Shown here in pieces: positions 1 to 10,700 of a stretch of 64,000 nucleotides of DNA. The notes beneath the pieces were generated by a model, which was not told the DNA's origin, ran no database searches, and was given only the letters and a program-made list of their open reading frames with translations. The stretch lies in NCBI GenBank assembly GCA_009760855.2, contig WPIO01000029.1, positions 1,060,001 to 1,124,000 on the forward strand. The letters run 5' to 3'. The DNA comes from Cristatella mucedo. Taxonomy: Eukaryota; Bryozoa; Phylactolaemata; Cristatellidae. Positions within the stretch are counted from its first letter, which is position 1. Every line of letters begins with the position of its first letter. The position numbers and the translations under genes are program-made.

Positions 1-474
1 ATTTGATCTTCTATCGCCGTCGTTATCAAGCTGTGCCTTGTCTATACCAATGAGAAGTAATCGCCAAACAGCAGTTTGCCATAGTGACGATCAAGATTTC
101 TTAGTGTTTGAAAGTCTTTACATTCTTAATAAACATGTAAATGCCATGCTTGGAGCATCGTCTTGCCTTCAGACTGCAACTGTGATGGTTGGGAATAACT
201 ACTGGAGCTTATGCTATTGCTAAGAGCACTTTGTATTACTTTTCGAAGCTTGGAGACCCACCACTCTTGTCTTTTTACCAGCCGGCTGAAATGTTGCATG
301 GGAATAATGGGGGTATCCAAAACATCATGTGGCCTCTGTGTATGTCGAGGGCAGCATCCGATAGCAATTAGGACCGAAGACAGCTGATCGGTAGGGGAAA
401 ACGTACCGGGACCATCAGATTTTAACCACATTTTTTTATGTTGACTTTGCATGTCATCTCTAACCACCTTATGC

Positions 475-595
475 TTGTTGGCATTCTGCATGTTACCACT
501 AACCATTTGAGTGAGCTTTCTTTATAGCTTTTTGTAAAGTGCCTAGGAAGAGTTCTCTCAGGGTGCTATACAGATGTATTATTAGTATTGGTGAG
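475..595 (+). mobile_element. LINE A 3' end fragment
   Basis: Carries the family A tail in + orientation: tgcatgttaccactaacca, then gtaaagtgcctaggaagag, then a degenerate (ATT)n. A SINE follows directly. Confidence 0.6.
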
Positions 596-599
596 CCGT

Positions 600-770
600 G
601 ATGGCACTCTAGGTAAGGCACTCTCACTTGCTTTTCACGACCTCGTTCCCGAGGTCGTGGGTTCAAATCCTGCGTGGGTGATTATTTATCGCCTCTGCAA
701 GTGGTGGTGATAGCCGTAAAGGCTCTTCTGTCACTATACAAGAGAGGCTGTTAAATCAGCTGGTATTTTT
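600..770 (+). mobile_element. tRNA-derived SINE, type 1
   Basis: A tRNA-like head with B box GGTTCAAATCC (659-669) is followed by a conserved body (aagtggtggtgatagcc, ggctcttctg) and an end reading gaggctgttaaatcagct. Head and body recur several times in the window, which shows a SINE rather than a tRNA gene. Confidence 0.75.
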
Positions 771-1265
771 CAGTAGTATTATAAAAATTAAAGTGCACGA
801 GTAGATAGAACATAAATAGATCTGAGACTCAGCCGGCATTTAGTTTAGGTGGTCCTGGTGTTAAACCAAGCATTTTACTTGCATCTTTTATGGAATGTTA
901 AGCCCTTGTTAGTGGCCTAGCCAATATACAAGGAATATTTGAATCACCACTCATTTGCTTGTGCATAATTCGGCCAATTTATTTTGTAAAATTTAGTCCC
1001 CTGCCAAACGGCCGTCGGTATTTCCTAATTTGGAGATTAATACTGCTCAAGTGGAATGCACAGCCTTGAGTGGGTGATTCCTTGTGATATCATTTATGGT
1101 TAGATGTGTTTTTTCATTTTACTACTGTGTTTAACAGGTTTTCTATTTTTAGGTATGCTTTTATGTTTAATGGGGTTTAATTTTATTTTTCATTGAGCAT
1201 TGTGTTCTGAGAGTCTCAGCTTTATTTACTGAAGTCTGATTATTGACTATTAGCATTTTCCTGCA

Positions 1266-1345
1266 GTGGGCGATCTTTTATTGCCAACTGCAAGTGGAGG
1301 TGATAGCCACTAAGGCTCTTTTGCTGCTATGCAAATGAGGCTGTC
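1266..1345 (+). mobile_element. SINE type 1, 3' part
   Basis: Body segment only: gggcgatcttttattgcc, aagtggaggtgatagcc and ggctcttttgctgctatg. The tRNA-like head is missing. Confidence 0.6.
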
Positions 1346-1667
1346 CTCAATCGACATTGTTTGAACTCACGAAACTTCCCACGGTAATGGCATTATTTAA
1401 AAAAACAACTTAAAAACTGTTCTTGCTGATGCATTGTCGATTTTAAGGCTCAAGCTTGACCTGAGGATAGTTAGTTGTGTTGGGTTTAGATGATCAAGAC
1501 CAGTAGGTTTTGTTTTAAGTGAGTCAAGGTCACTCATGTGTTGAATGTTCCCTGTAAGTGCGTCTAATAAATTGGAGGGCACTAATTGTCTAGGATGTCT
1601 ATGGAGCACAGTTTTGCTAAAGACTTTATTCGGCAATAAATATTCATTGCTGATGGCTGCTTTTCAG

Positions 1668-1838
1668 GAGAGACTGGGCATTGCTGAAATTCAAGAGACT
1701 GAATAATAACAAGGAGGGAACATTCCTTGTGAAGCAGCGAAGCACATCATTTTATGAGTATGTAATCTTCGTTCAGAAAATGGGAAGGCTGGTTCCTGTA
1801 ACCGTACACTTCGATCCAGAAAAGGGTAGATACAGCTG
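1668..1838 (+). CDS. JAK: JAK exon: N-terminal half of SH2 domain
   Basis: The exon follows a tttcag acceptor, begins with one base of a split codon and ends at a gtaagt donor (phase 2). It encodes [13 protein letters not shown], then GTFLVKQRS, then beta strands with YVIFVQKMG and [10 protein letters not shown]. This matches the alpha-A to beta-D part of an SH2 domain. The usual FLVR arginine, which contacts phosphotyrosine, is lysine here (FLVK, codon 1732-1734). Confidence 0.88.
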
Positions 1839-4721
1839 GTAAGTTGCTGATGTTGCACTGGCTTTGTCTTCGGTATGTATGAGGAGAAAAGCAGTGATGT
1901 CTAATTTCTAAGGCACACGATTGCACGGCTTTGGGGCCTGTTAGCATCCCATGCTATTGTGGGAGTCAATTGCTGACTTATAATGAAACTGGTCAGTTGC
2001 AATTCTAGCTGTCTTCTAAAGTTCTCACGAATAGCTGTTCTTTTAGTTTCTTGATGCTCTTATTGGGCTGAACTGGAGCTCAGTACTCGTGAAGCACCAT
2101 TGTCAAGACCAATTGACCTACCATACGACTTACGTTTGTGCCCACACCCTCAGGAGATTGGTCATCGATTGAGTAAAGGGCTAGTTAGTGAATATTCACC
2201 TACCAGCAGTTCCCAGATCCTGGCTTGCCTCTGTTACTGCTTCTCCTTTTCCGAGCAGGTTTTGCCTGAGTTTCTGCTGCTCGTTACCCGTCCTGGTGCC
2301 AGTTACAGCTAGCTTTTGCCGACTAGTGCTTCGTTGGAAATTGCCAGTGCCTGTTCATTGGCATTAGGATTCATGGTATTCATATGCATCTCCTGAAATC
2401 GGGATTATAGTGCCAGCTGACCCAGTTTTGTGGCAGCCTGACTGTGCTGGTGCTAAATGTTTGTGGAAAATCTGTCATGGTGCTTAATGCTCAGTCTCAA
2501 TGAATCTTGTGAGCAACTGGTTTGAGCAGCTGTTGCTTGCACGGTACTGATTCTGAAATGGTCGGGTCGTCAGATCGCTCATGTGCAATATCTAAGAAGT
2601 GTCGTTTAGATTGTGGCAACCTGTTTGCTGTATTCCTGAAACAGAAGCTGCTGACCTTGTATTTACTGTCATCAGTTTTTAATGCAACTTAGTACTCTTG
2701 CTGCTAGACTGCATTCAGAATCTACAAGGCTTCCCCGTGTACAATGCAAGCTGTGTTCGTTGTAGCGCTGAAGATTTGAAGCAGCTGTTTCAGATGCCAC
2801 AAGCTGACCCTGACTTCCTGAGTGTGAAAGAGCTGCTTCAGTACTACAGGAACGGCAACAACCAGATCCTTCGTATTGCTAATCAGATCGCACCGGTGTC
2901 GAATGGTAAGCATTCGATATTGCCGATCGGGATGACCGTGTGCTTTAGTCGTGTTCCTTGGTATAGCCGTGTTCTGTTTTGTATACAGTCAGCTCTGGTA
3001 GCATCTGGGGGTAGAGGGCAGGGTAAGTCCCTTGAGCAGATGTTAGCATAATCAGAACCTAAACAGATATGTGGAAATAAAATGGTTCTCTTTCACTAGA
3101 GTAGCAAGATATGTTTTGTTATGAGATATGCACCCCCCAATACAATTCACGAACTTTCCCCATTCGTATTTTGACTGTACACCTATGATGACATATCCTG
3201 TAACCAGCAGCTACCCATTATGCCCAGGTCGAGGCTGCTGCTCATTGTTTCTGGTTAGCTTACCATTTACCCCAGCCTGGTTTGGAACAGCTTGGATAGA
3301 GGGCTGTTTTCTGTGATGCTTGAAATGAATAGGTGGTTTGAAGCACCGAGGATATTGTATTTTGTCTTTGATTGCTACAGATGTTCTTGACAGTACCTCT
3401 TAGGTGCATATTGCAAGTACACAGACCTAGCAGCTAGAAGGGATTTTCGGTGAAAGATAATGCTTCATATCGGCTAGCCACACACTTTGCACCGAAGGTA
3501 GTTTTTCTCAGCAACATGGATACTTATGTCCATGCTAATTGAACGTGGGAGAGAATACTGTGATTGTTCTGGTGACCTCATACCACCTCAGTGCAAGCTC
3601 ATGGATATCCATTGGCCGAGTAGAAAACTTTGCTCTTCTAATTGGTGGAGCTGTAGTGCAATTTTCATCATGTCTTTGGAATTTAGGTGTTTTCTTTGAT
3701 AGCAGCATGACCTTTAAAAGTTTATTAATCCATAAAACTACTTCATAGCTAGCCATCAAGTTATTCCTTGTCCACGATTAGTGACTGCATATCACGGTGG
3801 CTGGCAGAACAGCATCCCTGTTCAATGGTTCTGTCTAGACTGGACTACTGTTTTTGTTTTGGCAAGGCTACCAAAAAAAGCCATGAAGCGTCTTCAGCTG
3901 GTGATGAATAGTTGCGAGGGTTGGTCAATAAAAAATCCAAGAGCTTCGGCCACGGGTCTCCTTTGCTGAGGGAGCTCCATTAGTTCCCGTTTGATCAACA
4001 GATACATAGCAAAATTCTTGCAATGACCTACTATGCTCGCCATGGTCTGACTCCTTAATACCTAACTGAACTGCTGAACCAGTTCGAGTCTCCTCGTGCC
4101 CTCGGATCCTCAATGAACAATAAAGCAGTTGTTCTATTCTTTTGCTTAAAGACCGCTACGAACAAAAGCTTTTGCTCAGCTGGTCCTAAACTGTAGAGCT
4201 TACTTCTACAACTCTTACATTACATCTTTTCTCCTGTGGCTGACTACCACATCCTTGCTCGTTGTTCTGCGCTCTTACTTCCATGCTACTCACTTCTGTG
4301 ACTACCTACTAGCTCAGCTTTTCTTTTCACCTTCTCTTCGTTACGTGATATAGCATCTGTTGACTACCGGTTTCGGACAAAAACCACTTGGACTTTGAAT
4401 GAGCAGTAAATAAGTGTCCAACATAGCACCCAATTAGTCTTTGTGGCTTTGGCGAGTTACCGATGAAGATCCAAACATGCATGTACATGCATGCGTACAT
4501 GCATGTACATGCATGCATACATGCATGTACATGCATGCATACATACATGTACATACATGCACATGCACATGCACACACACGTGCACACACACACACACAC
4601 ACGCACACACGCACACGTGCGCACACACATGCACACGCGCACACACACACACACACACACACGCATGCACACGCACACACACATGCACATGCACACACAC
4701 GCACACATGCATACACACGCG

Positions 4722-4793
<72 letters not shown>

Positions 4794-7700
4794 TAAACAC
4801 ACATGCAGGTCAACACACTGTAGATACATGGATACATAAATACATAGAAACCTGTAGCTTTTTAGAAAGTTTGATCACGATTTGTCCAACTACAGTTTGG
4901 TGTAGAAGAGTGGGAAGTGTAGCCGGTGCTGTCTGATGTATACTGCTTATGCCAAGTGGAATCGTCCCCGAACTGACCATCTCCACCTTGGACGTTGTGC
5001 ATGTTAGAAACAAGAGATAACTTTGTTCTATCTGCACTTAAGCAGCAGGCTCCTCACAGCCGTAAACATTAAATAATAAATAATAATAATAATGCACTTG
5101 ATAAAGCGCCCTCAGAGAACTCAATCTCTTTCTAGGCGCTTTACATTTGCTGCAAAAGGAAATGCAATAAATGCTTCATAATACCAACTGCTTATTAATT
5201 ATAATAGTGAAGGTTTTTGACTATGAGGAACTGAATAGCCCACTACTGTTCACAAAACATATGTTGTGACATGTGAAGACACACAATCGCTCAAATTTAA
5301 GGTTTCGAGTTCAGTGAGTAATTTATGTCACATTTCACATAGTATCACATGTCTTGTCTATTGCTATTCCTGTGTGCGCTGGGTCCCGTGAATGTATCCC
5401 ACCAAATACAGTTGGTTGATCTACAGCATCTATTTGGTCCAGTGGTTTTACCTAGCCAAAGGTTGTTTGCTTAGCTATGCAATGCCGTAGAAGGTAATAT
5501 TTTTCTTGCACCATAGTTTCTTTCAGTTGGTTCATATTGCTTTGTTTTCTTAATGTATTGCTTTCAGATATCACCCCATTAATGATCTGCCATATCAGGT
5601 CATCATTTGATCGAGGTGAGAGCGAACCGTCATCTCTCTGTAGCCTTTCGAAACCAGTACTGATGTCCATAGAAGACTTAAAGCCCAAAGAGCTGATAGG
5701 TAATGCGGATGGCTGTATTATTTATGTTCCCCACATATGCACATACTGTATCCATTCTTTTGAATAATAAGCTAAGTTTGTCGTCCATAGGTTTCGTTTT
5801 TCCTGGTTTTGGGTTGCATGATTTGTGCCGGCAGATGCTGAGAGCTGTGAGTAAATAGAAGAAACCTGCCGTTCCATGATGGTCCAACTGGGGTGTCCAT
5901 CAATATCTGCAATACTTACACATTAGGCTTCATCTCTTATCTCTCATCCTCTGACTCGGATCATTTAGCCATGCCTCTAATAAACTCTAGTGCTCTGGAG
6001 ACCGTGTCTTTAGTTCCTATGCACCTAAAGCATAGAACTTGCTGCCGACTGACATCACGACTTACCCTGGTTTGATGACATTTAAAGCAAACTTAAAGCC
6101 CACGTTTCCCTCATACTAGTGGCCTATCTACGTGAATCGTCCTCCATGTGCTTATGCAGACTTCAATAGTACATCTTCAAGTGATTGTCACTTACCAGTT
6201 TATGTGCTTCTTTTCCAGTCTCTGTAAACAACCTAGAAAGAGATTTGGTTCTCCTGAGATGCTATGCAAATGCGTAGCATTTAAATCAATAATCAGTAGG
6301 GATGTCGAAGTTAAGGTCGCCATTTTGCAGCCACAAATTGAACCAACTATTTGGAGCCTGCTGTCGGGTTTTGTATGATTGGTTGGTGCACAAGTTATGT
6401 CTGAAGGCCTCTACCGTTATTGTGATTGACAATGTTTTTCTTTGGGTAGCTTATCAAAACTTTTGCAGCAGGACGTCATCTATCAGTGCTCACCAGCCCA
6501 AATGACATTCCTTTTGCGTCTGTCCCAGCATCTCGGACAAAAGTTTATAGCAGTTGTTTTGCTTCAGGAACTGAATTTGATCATTGGAAGCCGGTAATAG
6601 AACCCCAATTCCATACCCAACATAGGTATGATGCATGTCCAAGTGTTACATACGAAAGGTAGGTAAGACAGCACTGTACTTATAATTAAAAATAGCTTTA
6701 TTTGTTTGCTCCACGTGATGGGAATATGTATACCCACATAGAAAAGTGATCGGGTTAATTTCTTCTAAGTCATATTGCTCAAAATCACCCAAGGCATGTT
6801 GTGGCTATTTGTTTTTTTCATGAACATTGACACTTTCTGGCTTTTAGGATTACCAATCTGATACCAGCTCACTAATTTGTCTCTGGTTTTGCAGGTAGTG
6901 GACGATTCACGGAGGTTTATGATGCATTCCACAATCAGGAGCATGTTGTCATCAAGAAGCTTTTTCAGGAGAGAGAAAAGTCAATGCTGCAGGTAATAAT
7001 CAGTTGGTTTTTTGTGCAACATCTGAAAATTCGAAGCTCTTGCTTTTTTATCTGATCGGCTATTGGAATGGTTTTTGTAATAGGTTTCCAAAAATGTGGT
7101 AATGTGTTCTGTCTGCTTGCATCCTGTCCCACTGTCTTTTGTCTGCAGCTGTTCCAGAGGGATACACAAAGAAGCATGTTTTGGAAACATCCATATGTGT
7201 TGAACATACTGGGAGTGTGCCTGTCACCTTTCTGGGTGGTGATGGAGAAAGCCGAGCTTGGGCCACTGGATGAGTTCCTTCGCCACTCGAGGAGTGGTGA
7301 TCTGCAGATGTATCACTTCGTTCTGGCTGCCGAGCAGCTCGGCCAGGCACTCATGTACTTGGTATGGTCAAGCCTGGCAGTCTGTCACTAGTATTTTTTA
7401 AATGCTTTGCAGCTTTTGGTCGTGATGTTGGCCAACTGCCATAGTTTAGATGTTCACTCCAGAGTCTTGCTTGGAGCGGAGTGAGAGCTACACTAGCAGC
7501 ATCGAGAGAGAAGCTCGGCTAGCGATTTTTCGTGTAACTATCAAGCGATTGTGGCTGGAATACAGAGCAGGGAAGCATTTTTCCAGCTGTAATGATAGTG
7601 ACATTTGTTTGGTGCCTTAAGAACAGTTAATCTTTTTATGTGTTAAATACTCTTGCTCCTAAATGCTCTTACTGTAAAGAAGAATATCAATAGGTTAGTG

Positions 7701-10700
7701 ACGCCGGACACAGTCTCAGTACTCCTGAGCGCACACAGGTCAATTCATACGGAGCGAGCACAGGTTGTGAGGAACGTGTGCGTTTTTAGCTTTGATTTTT
7801 TTTAGTCAAGTCAGGGTATGTCGTAGTGTTAGTTGAGAATGAGTTCCCGGTTTGGGACCATACAAGCTAAAGGCAGGGTCTCCAAAGGGTGTGAGCATGA
7901 TTAGAGGCACAGCCAAACGACTTGTCAGAGAACCCTTTTACCATGCCTATTCTGATGCCTCATATGAAAGAGAAGTACTATGTTAGGTCGCAATTGTGAC
8001 ACTCACGACACACAAACTTAGCTGCAGAATTTGCACCAACTGTGAGCGCCTTATTGGATTGGCTGGAAAACCTGCAAATAGATCGTTGCTCAACTCAATA
8101 CGGGATGTCAAAAATGCATGGATGAACTTAGTGTTGTATCTCTGTCAAAGTAGGCCTGAGTGTTTCCAATATTACTCAGCAGAAAGTTGGCAGACTTAAC
8201 TGTGCAGCTGATGTGGTTGTCTAGTGCAAGGTCACTTTGGAGGCAGCTAAATTTCGTGCTGATGAAACTGGTTGTATCACTAGCTGTATGTATTTGCGGC
8301 TACCTCCGAATTGCTGCCGTGCAAGCTGGTATTTTGGAGTGTGCCAGATTGCCATTAAAATTCAGTAGATAGCCTCTATTTCTGTATTGGTGTATTCTGC
8401 ATTGGTGGACTAAGTGGTTGCCTGTTTACTTGTTAGACGGTATAGCCGTGCTTCCATCAAGGCTTCATTCATCTCTAGAAATTGTCATTGGCCTTCAGAA
8501 CTTCCAGTGTGAATAGGCATAGGTCGGTGTGTACCTGATTATAATAATAATAATATAATAATAATGATAATGTACTTGATAAAGCACCCTCAGAGAACTT
8601 AATCTCTTTCTAAGCGCTTTACATTTGCTGCAAAGGGAAATGCAATTGAATGGTAAGTAAAATCATGCTTGAAAAACAAACAAGATGAATAACATGGTTA
8701 GGGGTGACATGCACAGGGTCAGCATGCAAATGTGGTTAGTGGCAGCATGCACAGTGTCAGCACGCATAATAAGTCATCCGGCAAGCTCCAGTAGACTTGG
8801 TTCATTTTAGATTCGCATCGGTACAGTATCAAGTTGACGCTTCATGCCAGCACCGGATTTACTTAGTTGCATTCTAGAATTTCTCTGTCGAGACTTTGGG
8901 CTTTTGAACATTCGACTCGTGAACGAAAATGAAATTGTAGTGCATTATCAGGACGTAGCTCTGTGCTATTAAGCTTGTTGCTACGTGCATTGCTGACATT
9001 CACACTTGGACGGCAGCCAACTGTCTCAAATTGAATGCCGATGAAAACTAATTACTAGTTATGGGTAAACGACGTGTTACTCAGATATTGGAAAACCCGT
9101 CCTTCAAAATGGACTCGGCCAGCATATCTCCTGTAGCATGTGCACAAAATCTGGATGCCCTGTTCTAAAATGACCTTTTACTAGCTGACCACATCAGCTT
9201 GTCAGTCAAGTCTGCTTACTGTCATCTATATACCTGTAACATTGCGAAAATTTGGTCATGCTCTGACAGGGATGCTACATCAAGTTGGTCCATGCGTTTG
9301 TGACATCCTCTCTCGACTTCAGTAAACAGTCACTACAGTAAGGTCTTCTGGCCTTTGCAATTGTTACTACTGGTAAAATCGCTTACTGTAGTGCACAATG
9401 CAGCAGCTAAATTTGCCTGTCGTGAACGTTCTAGTTGCCTCCATTAGACCACTGGACTCCTTATCAAGCATGGGATCGACTTCAAGGTTTTGTCACTCAC
9501 TTTTAGGTCTCTTAACATTATTGTCACGACAAACCCTGAACTGACTTTAATAAATAAGCTAAAACTCACCAGAGCTTGTTCCATGGGAGTTGTCTTTCGT
9601 ATGCTTATGCATGCTATCAGTAACTATACTGACACGCTTTTCTAACAACATACTCAGGCGCAAACATCCTCGCAGCCAGCGTGGCTGCCACTGCAGTGGC
9701 TGTAAGTTCTTTCGGGTAATAGCTGAGTTTTCTATGACAATAGGCATACTAAAGTTACTCAAAGCATGCGGAAACATTTATTGACAACCCAAAAAACAAA
9801 CGCATGTGCTGTTGAAGTGTATGCTTTTAGTATGACGTCTTCCCACTATGATAGTGTATGACCCCCCCCCTTGTCTGGCCCGGAATAGAGGCTGCTAGCT
9901 TCTGTGGTGTCTCGTATGCTATAGTATTTAAAAGAGCCCGAGTTTTACTAAAAAGGTTGGCTACTGGGGTCTGGTCAAAGACCCGGCCTCTGCTTCCTAT
10001 CGATTATGCACCATTGTAGTTGCATAGGGTTCAAATCAGGCAGCTGGCTGAGCCACTGCTCCAGCACCAAACAAGGGTTCCTCGAAGGGTACTTCACTCA
10101 AGTCATTGTTGGTCAAACTGCCTGCGTGACATACTTTTTAACGAATCCTTATTCGGTACTGAAGCAGTGGCTCAGCCTGCCGTCTGATTCGAACCTTATG
10201 CAATTACTATGGAGCAATATTGACAGGTGGCAGAGGCCGGATGTTCGGCCTACACCAGTTGCCAAACTTTAGAGCAAAACCGAGGCTCTTTGAAATGTGC
10301 TACCACCTTAGAAAGGACAGCACCGAAGCTGGTAGCCTCTATTCGTCTCCAAATAAGGGAGATCGTGAAGAATCGAGGTAGGACGATGCCACACTAAATG
10401 CATGCACACCAACAGCATATGTATTTGTTATTCGGTTGTCAATATATATTTTCACATGCTTTGAATAACTTAATTATGCCTGGCATCATAGGAAACCCTC
10501 CTATTACCCCAACGAATTTACAGCCGCAGCAGTGGCGGCCATACTGTAAGGATTTGTTTGGCGCCTGAGTGTATTTAAATTGCCCAAAGAAAGATTTAGC
10601 TCTGTTAGATTACTATACAAATGCATTATTGTTATTATTATGGCTTGTGGCCCCATGGGGTGTTGATTTGTGCTGTGTGTAGTACAAATCCTTCTACTAG

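Larger units (their letters stand above)
1..1667. other. Upstream/intronic DNA before the first recognised JAK exon
   Basis: I recognise no coding exon here. The first recognised JAK exon starts with a phase-2 acceptor at 1667/1668, so at least one coding exon lies further 5'. The family-wide FERM domain and the start of the SH2 domain are not visible, so this is probably an intron of the JAK gene. It holds a LINE A tail (475-595) and SINE copies (600-770, 1266-1345), described separately. Confidence 0.6.
2906..5567 (+). other. JAK intron with LINE B remnant and CA/ATGC repeats
   Basis: Contains a degraded LINE B copy (about 3540-4340), an (ATGCATAC)-type and (CA)n tract (4475-4790) and a LINE A 3' end (5068-5168). 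No further exon is needed because phase runs straight through. Confidence 0.6.

Noticed and set aside
38-223. A JAK FERM exon in the 61-aa frame at the left edge
   Set aside because: No FERM motif or matching splice phase could be recognised, so it is not called.
600-680. A functional tRNA gene
   Set aside because: The B box is present, but the cloverleaf is incomplete and the same head with the same body recurs through the window, so it is a SINE.
4327-4839. Overlapping Cys/Val- and His/Thr-rich open frames on both strands
   Set aside because: Products of the compound (CA)n microsatellite; open in all frames with no domain.
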